Positions 1 to 12,800 of a stretch of DNA of 64,000 nucleotides are shown here, piece by piece. A program made the position numbers and the translations under genes. Within the stretch, counting starts at the first letter, position 1; every line of letters starts with the position of its first letter. Source of the stretch: Bimastos eiseni (taxonomy: Eukaryota > Annelida > Clitellata > Crassiclitellata > Lumbricidae); contig OY365806.1 in assembly GCA_959347315.1 (NCBI GenBank), forward strand, positions 21,094,235 through 21,158,234, given 5' to 3'. The notes under the pieces were generated by a model that ran no database searches, was not told the origin of the DNA, and saw only the letters and a program-made list of their open reading frames with translations.

Positions 1-215
1 CCACACATGCCCAACTATTATGTGCCAGGGAATATAAGTAGGCCTAACATAATCTTTCCAGCATCTTCATTAAATAGATCAGTTTAATAAGTTCAAAGTA
101 CAGCTGTACCAATACTATACAGGCTTAAAGGTTTTTATGCGATGTTGGTCCATTTTTAGAACTTGCAAACATAGTCACAATGATGATCCAATATGCCAAA
201 TTTATACCCAATGAT

Positions 216-510
216 GATAAGATACAGCACTTGGATTATAGGATGTTACACTTGAATTATAAGATATAGCACTTGAATCATAAGATACAGCACTTGAATT
301 ACAAGACAAAGACCTGTATTATAAGACGTAGCACTTATATGATAAGATGTAGCACTTGAATTATAAGATGTAGTACTTTTATTATAAGCTGTAGCATTTG
401 AATTATAAGATGTAGCACTTAAATGACAAGCTGTAGTACTTGAATTTTAAGCTGAAGCACTTGGATTATAAGATGTAGCACTTGGATAAGAGATGCATCA
501 TTTGGATTAT
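216..510. repeat. 21-bp minisatellite, about 14 degenerate copies
   Basis: The unit GATGTAGCACTTGAATTATAA (and variants such as AAGATACAGCACTTG) recurs about every 21 bp with substitutions and small indels. It is AT-rich, has stops in all frames, and no gene is seen around it. Confidence 0.85.
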
Positions 511-521
511 GAGATGTATCC

Positions 522-3100
522 CAGCCTGAACAGCTGACAGGCTCCACCATGCCACACCCAGCACTGCAACAGATTATCATTCCCATAATACCTGAGTCTC
601 AAAATTACTAGCATCATTTGCTACAGCAGTGGCTGCAGTATGGTCTCATTCCCAGCCTAAAGGCACCAAAAAACAAACCAGGCACTTTAAAGTTTTTCTA
701 ACATTTAAAATGGTTACAATTGGTCTCTTGTTTTGGATGAACAGGACGCAAAGTGTAAATCAGTGGACAGCCTTAAAAGGCTCATTCCATAACAACATGC
801 TCTATCTGTAAGATCAGCATCACATCATTGCAGGCCAATTAAGAGCTATTCAAGGCAAACAGTATCTTCCTTATCTTAACTAGCAGTGCTCATATAGATT
901 ATTAGTAATTCCATTTGTGGCTGTAAGTGAAGTTTATCAGTAAACCCTTAATTGGGCTATACATGTACAACCACTTGAGTTTATGGTTGACGTGACTCAC
1001 TGACTGACTGTAGACCCAAATGCTTTTAAAACATAATACCCAGCACCTCCTAATAATAATAATTATTGTCCCTCAATCTAGTAATGGCACAGAAAATCGG
1101 ACTAAAATATATTCGAAAACAGAGCAAGCAATAAACAGAGAACACTGCTCACTGAATTTTAATTTTCCCCCAAGTATTACTCGAATGCCTTTGATTGCTA
1201 TGCACAAAAGAAACGAGTATATGAGAATAAGACAGAAAACTCTTAAGCTCTCTTGATGGATTAAATTCATAAAGCCACAGGCAACTCCATCAATGTTCAA
1301 TTGTCACTTAGAAATAAGCCTGGATCATTGACACTGTTTCTGATGCAGCAAACTATGAAGCTCACAAATACCACTCTGACGTTATGATATGAGGAAATGA
1401 CGCTTCAGTAACAGGCTGTCATAGCTTCTACAAGATCATTGTCATCAGATGACATTTCGTGGAAACTTCTCACGGTAAATGACATCAGTTTATAGCAGGA
1501 TATGTTAGTCTCATCATGATTCTGGTGGATTTTATGCACAAACTTCACAGTTCTCTAATTTTCTAATATCATCTGGAAAGATGATAATTTGCCAATACTA
1601 TCACATCATTCCAGAGTAAGCAGGTCTAGAGAATGTTTTTGGGGACGTCTTGTGACAGCAACGGTCTTTAGTGTCTTCCTTGCTGCTTACTCCATGGAGG
1701 ATTAAATTTGAGGACAAGGAATTAGCCGGAACATTCCGAGTTTTTTCACTGTGCAGTCAGTCAATTTAGATTTACTGCTGACTGTGTGTTCATGGCAACT
1801 GTCAACATCATTGTTCAATATTCTAAGTTACTCAACTCTGACAAGCAATCACATTCTAACATCATTCACCACCACCATGTATTCGGAACTTTTGTGTGAA
1901 ATTATCCAAGTGTTCAGTCACTCAGCTGATGGTTCTCTCCAATTGGCTGAACATATGAAATCTAACTTGGGAACACTGTTAACATTCTTAGCTGTGGATG
2001 ATTCTTATCATTTCTTGTAATATCTCTTAATATCTTAGTCTGAGTGAAGGGTCGAACTCCGCTTCTCGAAATGGTTTTGTTTTGCCTTCACTCAATCGCC
2101 AGGAGATCTGGATGCTGATGATGTGGGCATATTATCGTCTAATCTGAAATTGACCGATTTTATACAAGATGATTAAGATGATTATTGTGTTCAAAGCAAT
2201 TGAAATTATCTGGAAGCAGATTCTCTCTTGCCAAAAAAATATGGTCTCAGGAGAGGAGCTGTTTTCAGCTGAAACAACTTGAAAACTATGTTACGGCACA
2301 TTACTTCATCTAGCACTTACCAATACAGACTCTTCAAGTTGACGTAAACCTCTTTTTATCTACCACCTGACTTGTTGTACCCTGCAGCTAAAAGGGGCCT
2401 TGTTAAGAAGTGATCATGGTACAAGCCTTATCAGTGCAGTGTGAAGGAACCCGTTAAGTTCTTTTGTGTTAAGCCATTCAAGCTTAAGAGTCAGAAGCTC
2501 TACAAAAATTATCTGATGGCTTACTCACCAGGCGTGCCTGTTACTGTCCAGTCCACTGGTGAGAAGAGTAAATTACTCCCCCAGGCAGACTAGATAAGCC
2601 CTGGAGCTCTGAATGAGTCTCAACCCTTTAAACAGACTCACCAGCTCAAACTGTAACAACTCTCTCCTGCATGCCATTAAACAGCAGCTCACTTCAGCCC
2701 ATCCTCCAAATTTCAGCCCATCCTCCAAATTGATTAGAGCCTGGCATGGCAATCAACCAATGGGTTTCCCTCTACATAGCACCTGCAGTTTTGCTTGTGT
2801 AGAACTAGATTTATTGCCATTTAACAGTATAATGATAAGCAACCATTGCTAAATACATTACCAGCTGGATATTTATCATTTCACCGGCTGAAAGGGTGAT
2901 ATACAAATCTGGTAGCTAATCATAATATATAAACCTCTGTACGCGTTGGTTTAATTAAAGCAGGTATTGGACAAATAAAATATTCAGATAATTTGCTAAA
3001 ATGACAAAACGTTACTTCACCTGGATTTTTTTACATTTTCAGGACAGTGAGTTAGTCACCAGTTGCCGAGATAGACTGTCAAGGATTTAACTTCAATTTG
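522..3100. other. no gene recognised
   Basis: Only short open frames occur here, none with a recognisable domain or splice pattern. The part next to 3.1 kb could be the decayed 5' portion of the LINE that follows, because the LINE trace fades in gradually, but no specific motif could be read. Confidence 0.5.
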
Positions 3101-3109
3101 ATACATTGG

Positions 3110-4110
3110 TGATGGTCTAGCTGTCACTGCCAGAACTTCGACATCACGGTCCATCCTCAGACAGAATGTTGTGCTTATCAGGTCCTCATGTGAGGACATA
3201 ATTCAGTTAATAAATTATAACTCAGAAGATCGTCATCACACATGACTGACGCTAACAAAGTTTAACCCCATCTCTGACATTGTCGGTAAGCTTTAGCCAT
3301 TACAACCTTGTGACTTTGCTAATTCTGCTGGTGATCTGAATTGCCCTGAGTCTGGAGATCACTTCAATGATAATCTGGTTGATATCTACTCCACCCATGG
3401 CCTACGTCAGTATGTCAATATACCGTCTCAGAGGGAAACCTCCTCAATGTGACAGCTTCTGATGACAGTACCACTGCATACATGCAGGACAGTCAGTATC
3501 TGCTCCCAAGCTTTCATCATGTAATAATGTAATTTAATTACCTCCTGCCATCACCGACGATCACTGTCCCGTCATCACAAGCTGCCACATTGAGGGCTGT
3601 ACCCCCAGACATTGAGGGCTGCACCCCCAGATCATTTTCATTGAAGTCAGCTACGTTTACATTCTGATCTGTTTGCTTCACCTGAAAGCACCTCTTTCGA
3701 TTTTTTAAACAGCTCTAGAAAACTGTGAAGCCATGATTCACATCCGTTATCAATAATCTTCTCCACAAGATGACTGACTGACTGTCTTCAGAGGTAAAAG
3801 GTAAAATAGACAAGATCATCAATTGGAGCACAGATGGATAAGCTAGGCATCGAGGAGTATAGAAATTTTCACCATTATCGATGCTGCCTTACAAATAAGC
3901 TCATAAACTATTTTAGGAGATCTCACTACTACAGCCATCTTGAAGGTGCTTACCAAAATTAATAAGACCAATTCACATCTCTCAGTGGATTCTGCAGTCA
4001 AAGAGTACTGTCAACTACCAACACTTTGAACGAGAGAACCAGAAACTATTTTCTAACTCTGTGTCATTTTTCTTACAAAGTCAACAATCCGGCAATGAAA
4101 AAATGCACTG
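3110..4110 (+). mobile_element. decayed non-LTR retrotransposon (APE endonuclease remnant)
   Basis: From 3330 one frame reads GDLNCPESGDHF, then LVDIYSTHGLRQYVN. This is the GDFN block of LINE apurinic-like endonucleases followed by the usual 'D.L.s.GL.Q.V' stretch. After a frameshift near 3434 another frame reads GNLLNVTASDDSTT, and about 100 bp later DDHCPVI, which matches the SDH catalytic-histidine block. Further on, fragments such as YFRRSHYYSHLEGAYQN resemble the endonuclease-RT linker of CR1/L2-like elements. The multiple stops and frameshifts show it is dead. The clade is inferred. Confidence 0.65.
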
Positions 4111-4275
4111 TGTAGGGCCTACTCACTGTACTGCTTATCTAACTAAGATATAATGACTCATTGTTTAACTCCAGCTTCTTTGGCTCTGCATGTAACACTC
4201 TAACAATAAGAAGCTGCATTGATTTTTCCAGTTGCTTTTAACACTCTTGCGGTTAAAGTGTTAATGACATTCCAC

Positions 4276-4918
4276 CATTAACTTACTGTGAAGTCATGAC
4301 ACTTCTTAATCCTATTGTCGCTAACTTACTCTGACGAAATGGCTTATTCCTACTGTCGCTAACTTACTCTGAAGTCATGACTCTTCTTAATCCTTTTGTC
4401 ACTAACCTACTCTGAAGTCATGACTCTTCTTAATCCTTTTGTCGCTAACCTACTCTGAAGTCATGACTCTTCTTAATCCTTTTGTCGCTAACTTACTCTG
4501 ACGAAATGGCTTTTCTTATTCCTACTGTCGCTAACCTACTCTGAAGTCATGACTCTTCTTAATCCTTTTGTCGCTAAGCTACTCTGAAGTCATGACTCTT
4601 CTTAATCCTTTTGTCGCTAACCTACTCTGAAGTCATGACTCTTCTTAATCCTTTTGTCGCTAACCTACTCTGAAGTCATGACTCTTCTTAATCCTTTTGT
4701 CGCTAACCTACTCTGAAGTCATGACTCTTCTTAATCCTTTTGTCGCTAACCTACTCTGAAGTCATGACTCTTCTTAATCCTTTTGTCGCTAACCTACTCT
4801 GAAGTCATGACTATTCTTAATCCTACTGTCACTAACCTACTCTGAGGAAATGGCTCTTCTTAATCCTACTGTTGCTAACCTACTTTAGAGTCATGACTCA
4901 TCTTAATCCTATTGTTCC
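4276..4918. repeat. 43-bp minisatellite, about 15 copies
   Basis: The unit begins CTAACCTACTCTGAAGTCAT and ends CTTAATCCTTTTGTCG; several central copies are nearly identical. A second unit type (CTCTGACGAAATGGCTT, ending CCTACTGTCG) is interspersed at about 4325, 4500 and 4840, so the array is a mosaic of two variants. It sits directly downstream of the decayed LINE. Confidence 0.9.
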
Positions 4919-5654
4919 TAAATGATAATCCACTCCAATGAACTTCATAGCTACTGTTTCTTGTTCTGATTTTTTTCTCATAAACTTAACTCACATATAG
5001 GCAACTTGACTTTGGCTAAATGATGCTTAGTAATTTTTTTAAATATTCCTTTACTTATGAAACTTGAACTGAACACCAGCAACCTGTCATATTTTGAACC
5101 CTTCTCAAACCTCAATAACGTTTAACAGATTTCTTAACCTCTCCCTTTCATGGGTTAAGAAATACACTACTGTGTCTCTCTCAGACTAAGAATCTCAGTC
5201 TTTGTCGATCGTCTTACTCAAATGCTCTATGCTGTGCCAAAATAGCTATCCAGAATTTTTTACACATACATCATATCTGTGGTAAACGATTATCATAGTA
5301 TTTAATACTGATGTTATAAGCCTGCATATAATTCATAGAAAGTAGTTATAACTAGTCTTTATCAACCTCAATAGTTACAAGTAATATATAGTTAACTACT
5401 TTCATGGCCACATAAATATCACATAAATAGCTACAAGTATAGGCTATTTCTATTAACAACACAATATGTTTCAAAGATGTATACAGGCCTAGATATAGTC
5501 AGGAAATAGTGAACACTTTTGGCTAACTTTTGCACAATACCAATTGATTATTTGTCTAAGTCCAAGTGAACATTTCTACAAATAGTGTACATTATATACC
5601 ATGGTACTCTGTGATTTTATATAACTTATTTGCATATGTTTGCCTTGTTTAACA

Positions 5655-6020
5655 TTGCTGTAGGTGCTTATGTAGTTAAGAAGGTAGTTAAATATATTAC
5701 TGACAGTTAAAGAAGCAGTTGTAACAGTTAAGAAAGTAGTTAGCCACATTACTGATAGTTAAAGAGACAGTTGTAACAGTTAGGAAAGTAGTTAACCTGT
5801 ATTACTGGTAGCTATAGAAGTAGTTGTAACTATAAATGTTGTCAAGAAAGTAGCTAACTGTATTACTTGCTTCAGAATCGAAAGACGGAGCTTGCATTTG
5901 TGACCCTAACCTAGTAGTTGTTGTAACCATTTAGGTTGGTTAGAAAGTAGTTTACCAATGTATCACTGGTAGCTAAAGAGGTAGTTGTAACTATACATGT
6001 TAAGAAAGTGGTTAACTGGC
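5655..6020. repeat. degenerate repeat of about 52 bp rich in GTAGTTAAC
   Basis: Segments of the form GTTAAGAAAGTAGTTA, a 10-15 nt spacer with ATTACTG, then AGTTAAAGA and AGTTGTAAC repeat about every 52 bp for roughly six copies. Looser relatives (TAGTTAACTACTT in both orientations) extend across 5340-5460 and 6090-6400. Confidence 0.65.
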
Positions 6021-6399
6021 ACCTTATATCAGAATGTTGGAATAACAACTAAATTAAAATAGCTATGAAGAAACAAAGTTAGCTCCTTCAGTTATAACTA
6101 TTGCACGTGTAGTTTAACTTCGTAATGACTACTTGTTAACTACTTGAAAGTAGCTATAAATATCAGTAAGTATACTACAGCAGCTGAAAGTCCTAGGACT
6201 GTAAATTAGTCAATGTTTTGTAACCAATTATGTAGTTAAGATAGTAGTTAACCATACTGCTTACAACTTTTGTTTAATTTTGCAATTACTTTATTACTAA
6301 ATGAACTACTTGTTAAATACTTGAAGGTAGCCAATAAATAGTGGTAAGTAACTACAATAGCTAAAAGTCTCAAAACTGTACATTTAGTTAACTACTTAG

Positions 6400-9300
6400 T
6401 GTAATCCAATATGACCATATTTATACAGTGCTGAAAATAGGCTTACTCAGTCTCAGCCTATTGTATAAATAAACATAGATCTGTTTAATATAGGCCTACA
6501 TCTTTACTTTACTTAGATAATGTGATGTAAAATAAATCTTATAAATTTCTCAGCACCACCAAATCAAGATCACAATGACCAGATTGTTTGGTCCTTTCCG
6601 GTGCCAGGTCAAATCAATATAATAATATTCTTCCATATTAATTCAAACTATCATGTATGATGTCTATAGGACACAGTATATATGAATGATTACAGGTTAT
6701 TACACTAGTCACATTTGACTGTATGGCAGTTATGCAGGGTTCCCATAACGTCCTGTGGCTCATTTCATCACTGCCACCTGGCGAATGAAAGTCTGAGAAG
6801 ATGTTTTGGGAGGGAATCTGTCCTAGGGCCATGCTGATCTTCATCTCTTCACCGTCAGGGTCACCGTTGATCATTCATCCATCACCCTTCCCCTTAAGCT
6901 AGTTAAGTAATTCCAACGAGTGTAGGCCTACGAACCTTTGCCAAGTGCAGTCACAAGAAAGCCGAGGCTTCTCCCAAAGTAGACTAGACTAATTCCTTGA
7001 GTTTCGGATTATAGTTTCCGACGACGTTTAATCTAGCTCGTCGAACTCCGACCGTAGACGTGCACAGGTCTAGTTATCAGATGGCGCCTGCTGGCTGCCG
7101 ATGATGCTTGAAACTGCGGCAATAAGTCCCACGTCAATCCTCGACTGGTCAACAGACTACCTCCGCTTCAACGATGAGACAACACAGCTATAGCCCGTCG
7201 CAGTTGAAACGTAGAATAAGGCCTACGGACCCAGAGTAAGCTACGGCCTACACTGTAGGAATGGCCTAGAGCAACGCGTCACGCCCTGTTAATGCGCACT
7301 TAACCGAGCTAACATCAGACGGTAGCGGTGACAGTAGTGCGTCATTTTCGTTGGTCGGAGTCGCAGCTCATTTTGAGGCGACTTAAGTTCTTTAATCAAT
7401 TCTAACAAAACGCTGATCCTCGACTTTGAGGCAGTCTTCCTACTGATCAATTCGTATATCCAATCTTTCTGTCGTTTACCTACCAAAATGCATCGTGTGA
7501 CTATATATTTATAGACCGATAGTTGGAAATAAGTTTTGGGAGCCGTAGAAATCAAAAGATAACGAAGACACATTACCCCAGATTATATCAGATCATTTCA
7601 TTGACTAAAAGTTCAGCAGCCAGTGGTTGCTCATGTCACCGGTCTCCAATTCCACAAAGTCTATAAGCGTTTCTGGCGAATCTACAACCGATACTCGCTA
7701 TTCGCTGTTTGAATGAGCATAGACTGCGTAAATTAAGCACGATGGGCTACAAGTATATTACAGAAACACGATTCGGCCTATAACTGTATATAGAGAAGCG
7801 AGCTCATGAGCGAGCCTTGCCAGTTCATCTGCAATAACTACTAGCTATGCTACCCCAACCAAACCCACCTATAGGGCCTATATACTACTCGATCTCTGCA
7901 TCCCTGTACGCAAGTCAGTAACCCCACCCGATTGCCTGATGTGCAAATATTTATTGTTGTGATGTCATTATGTATTCTAACTTCTAACTGTGTTTACTGG
8001 ATGTCAACACATCAATGCCCAATTAGCAATTAGTTCATAAAGGATTTACTTACTTACCAACCTACCTGCTAACTTATGCTGTTGAGTATTATTATAAAAC
8101 AACTGTTATGAGATGGCCGGGTTTCTTGGTTAGTCGTCGATGGCTAAGCCTGTAAAAATAAGTCAGACGATATCTCTTATTAGAAATTATATTATAGTCT
8201 TATTACAAATTAAAGTCTTTATATATATATATATATATATATCGATCGAACCTTGGTTTACATTCTCTTCTGTTAATTTAAAATCATATGAACTTCCTCT
8301 ACCAACTCTAATAAGTTATAATTAAGACTTTGGCCTAATTAATCTTATATGATATTCTTCTGCAGCGTCTCAAGACCTCTTATAACTTTAGAGGCCTCCA
8401 CTCTGTCATTGTTTTATTTGTTCCGCTCATGCAATCTGAACGCAGCGCTCGTGAATAAGCTGATGCCATGCCCTTGGCTTTCGATTGTCGCTTTAGAAGT
8501 TTGGAGAGTACCATTAGACTATGATCTCTCTGCAGTCTCTGGAACCGATCTCTCTGGAACGTGCCTTCTCTGTTTGTTTTATAATTCAATTTTACTGTGA
8601 TCAGTGTCTCTCGTCCTCTTTCGCTCTTCTCCAAGGAATTGATCTCGAGATCGGAGAATGGCGGTCTTGGTCTCTAATGCGTCAGTCTTGGTCTTAAAGG
8701 AACGGTTTTGGTATTGGTCTCCGTCTTAAATTAGCGTTCTTGGTCATTTACAATTGGTCAGAGCAATTGTTTCGATAGCCTATATTTGTCGATTATTTTC
8801 GATTATTAGAATGCTTAGATCCTGCGCGATTGTTATCGAGTTAGGGGGTCTATGTAATGGCGTGCTGACCATCTTTACATACATGTTACTATGGGCAGAA
8901 TAAAAATGCACTTGTAACGAAGCCAGCCATTTCAAAATTTGCTTCCACAAATTTCAAGGTTTTGGAACAATCTAATAATTATGTGGTCGGCCAGATGTAG
9001 ACACTACATGTTGTTAATCTACAGTTCCGGGGTAAAAACGTACAAGTAGCCTACACCATTCAAACGGAACGTCAATTTGCATGTTCAGATGTCTTAAAGT
9101 TAAAGTATTTGCCTATCGTATAGTATAGGCATGCTGAAAGTAATGACATTAAGTCACATTATTCTCCCCGACGTAGCTTCTGTGAGCGCCGAGAAATTAT
9201 GCCAACATGAAATAGGCCCTAATTATTGCATACTGCTCCTTTTCTATTCTGATCTTGTACCGAGACGTACCAAAGAAATTGACTGATGCGAAATCTATTT

Positions 9301-9859
9301 GATTTCATGCCAATTTTAATATGCTCCTTCTTTGTGTGACGCCGAGAAATTGCGGACATAGCGTATAATTTACATTATACATTATTCTGTGTGATTTTAT
9401 CACGCAAATGCTATATTAATGACACTGTGAAATTGCAACGATAATTAACGTCGCCTTCATTCCTTATCCAGTCCTGGGATGTGGCGCTGCCGAAGTTCGA
9501 TGGACTCAGCAAGATATTTATATTTAGAAAAGATTTAGATATTTAGAAAGATTTGCATACTTATTGGACCTATAAGGAGCACGGAACTAGACTCGAGAGA
9601 TTTCGCACAAAGTAACCACGTGTCTGTAGTGCGGTTATTTCTTTCTATGTAGAGAAAGGATGTAATAATCAGATAAAAGTAGTTGTATGTTAGTGTTAAG
9701 GCGTTGGTGTAAATTTAATGCAGGAGAGATTTGTATGCTGTATTGAGGCAGTGTAGTGTTGAAATTTTAGGAGAGAAGGACTGCTCACTACAAGGCGATC
9801 TGTGTTAATTTACTGGTCCATCGCCACTGTATTCTCAGAGGCAACATTTGTAAATTAAA
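6400..9859. other. no gene recognised; 5' flank of UMPS
   Basis: No exon with a recognisable product was found on either strand. A pure (TA)n run lies at about 8220-8242. About 8630-8760 has TCTTGGTCTC-rich sequence resembling the GGTCTC elements found elsewhere in this window. The UMPS promoter should lie just before 9860, but no core-promoter motif is convincing. Confidence 0.5.
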
Positions 9860-12800
9860 ATGGTTGACAATGCAACACACCTATCGGAGTTGGCCGTGAA
9901 GTTGTTTGATATAGAGGCTGTGAAATTTGGAAATTTCAAGCTAAAAAGTGGAATTCAATCACCGATATATTTCGACCTGCGAGTCATCATCAGCTACCCA
10001 GATACAATGGTTCGTTTATACGCTTTGAGAGTGTGTGCATTCGACCTCAGAGGAGCGTTCGTTGTTAAGAAGAGACCATATATATCAGTAATCTGCCACC
10101 GGGCAACTGTTATTTTGTGGCATCCCATTGCCAGATAACGAGATAATCTGTAACACGGTACTCTAGCAGTTGAGTAAATAGTAATCGATGATAGTTCCAC
10201 AGGCTCGTTTGTCGGTCAAGCTTTCTCGTTTGCAGGCCCCTTCATTTGAATTGGAACTACTCTTGTTACCTCGGGTGCATAGCGAATCGCCGAAACCTGA
10301 ATCCCCAAAACTGAGTTTGGCCGTATCCCCGAAAACGAAGCTGGATTGATAAGGATTCTGCTTAAATGGAAACTGGATCGATGAAAAGAATTCATGCAGA
10401 AGCCGGATTAATGAATGAATAAGGCTGTTTTGAGACAGTTTGGTGATGTTTAATAGCACACTGCTGTTTTCGGGAAGTGGGCTTTTTGGCCTTTTCAGCG
10501 TTTTCGGGTTTCGATGATTCGGGTTGATACTGTTTCCTCTGACCAATCAAACCAAGTTTTATAAATCACTTGAGTCTTTCTTTCTTTAGCCGTGTGCTGG
10601 ACTGGGAGCACTCTTGAGTAGGTCTCCTGAAGGGGTGTGTAGCGAATCGCCAAAACCCGAATCCCCGAAACTGATTTCAGCCGTATCCCGAAAACTAAGC
10701 TAGATTGATGAAAAGAATATATGCAAAAGCTGGATTGATGATTGAATCGCACTGTTTTGAGACAGTTCAGTGTTTTTCTATAGTACATTGCTGTTTTTGG
10801 GTAATTGGGCTTTTTGGCCTTTTCAGCGTTTTCGGGGATTCGGGTCGATCCCCTATGTAAGTACCAGAATGAATGAACTATGAGCAATGAATGGCCTTTC
10901 TCAACAGATTTAAATTTCATCATGGTATCTTATTCGACAAAAGCTTTTTCCTTGCTGATCACTATGCTATCTCACATAGATCTGCTATATGCCCAAGACT
11001 TGAATACAAGATAACTTTTTACCAAAGTTCGAATTTCAGTTATATTGACAATTTTTTTAAAGATTGAAAATGCTTTGTAGTGGTTTGATTTCAGTTTTGT
11101 ACTTTCACCACAAAGTCATTTAATCCCATAGCTATGCCTTAGCAGACTGGTGAATAAGGATAATGTACAGAGTAAGCTTTTCTTGTAGGTTACTATTCAC
11201 CTTCTTGATTTTATGAAAATGTTTATGCAAGATTAATTTATATGTGTATTTGTTGATGTGCTTATGTTGATAGATTGAAGTATCGGAGTTGCTCTGGCAA
11301 GCAGCTCAGAAATGCTCCTCGTCCTACGTGTCTGTTTGTGGTGTTCCTTACACTGCACTTCCATTGGCAACAGTAGGTGTCTGCTTTTTGCTGGCTTAAA
11401 ATTCTCATAAAGTTATAGTACATAGTTATATATAGTTATAGCTATAGTACAGTGTAAAATGCAAGGCAAAGACAGACAGATCGTCATAACTATCTTCTCA
11501 CCTATCTTTCTATTTCATCCGCTAAGGGCAAGTTGTCTCAAAATGTTATTAATGTACGATATTGTTGCAAAAGTCTATCCTGAAAAGGCTCCCAATTGCC
11601 TATAACTATCATTTAATAAATACTATAATTTTGACTGTAAGACACTAGTTGGCTATTGTTGCTTATGGTACAATAGTGACAATACTTTCCAGCAAATGAC
11701 TGGCCAGAGTGCCAATGCTCCTGAGTAAAGTGGAGGAAGAGATCTGGCAAGGAACTTTATTGCCCAATGGGGCAAAACTAAATCTTAAATGATTTTAATT
11801 GAGCATACGTTCTTTGTTTTTATCTTCATTATAAAACGCCTTTTTAACACAGTGAGGTTTTAATATTATCTGGCTTGTTGCTAGACCTTCAATTGATGTG
11901 AATTTATTCCAGTTGCAGCAATAAATGACAAATTTCAACTTATATTCTCAAATTCTAGTGCCTTTAGGCTAGACTTTGCAGACCAAAAACATCAGTGAGC
12001 TATCAATGACCCTTAGGTTGGACTCTTGACTCCTCTGATAGAGAATCTGTGAATAACCTGATCTCTGATGTTTGCTTTTGTGTGGCACTGAGAAGTTTTA
12101 AGGAATTGTATTTGCATTGCAAGATATATTGCATGTTAGAGACAGCTGTGGAATTTTTATTAAAACTTAACCTGGGACTAATTTTACAGCAATCTGCTTA
12201 TCATAATGAACGTTATGCTTTTTGATCAGGTCTCTGGTTATAGACATTCACAGCCCACTTGTTGAGTGGGTGCCCGGCTTAAAGCTACACTCACAGGTTT
12301 ACATAAAAGCTACTATGTCGGACTTACTTATTTTCTTAAACTATTTTCATAATTTCCTGATCAAGTTCATTAACAATTCGATCTTCATTAATTGCTTTTA
12401 TATATAACACCATACTGCAACATTGAGATTAGGTGTTTGATGTTCTAAGCCTAGAAGAAATCCATAATCAAACAACTTCAGGATGTCTGGTCAGTTTCAA
12501 GCATTTACTTTGTCTTGATTTGTTTGTTGTTCTGAGTTTCTGATTATCTATCTCTATTGTTGTTTGCATTTTTTTCTTCAAGCTGATGGCAGCCAACCAC
12601 AAGATTCCGATGCTGATCCGTCGAAAAGAGGCGAAAAGTTATGGAACAAAGAAGTTGATTGAAGGTCAGTTCTCTGCTGGAGACGTTTGCCTCATAGTGG
12701 AAGATGTCGTCACTTCGGGAACGAGTGTCCAGGAAACTGTTGAGGTTTGTGTAGAATAATCCAACCAACTGTTTTCTAATGTGTGCAAAGTGTAAATCAA

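Noticed and set aside
4276..4918. Regularly spaced repeats resembling a CRISPR array
   Set aside because: The whole 43-bp unit is repeated with no unique spacers, and the genome is animal.
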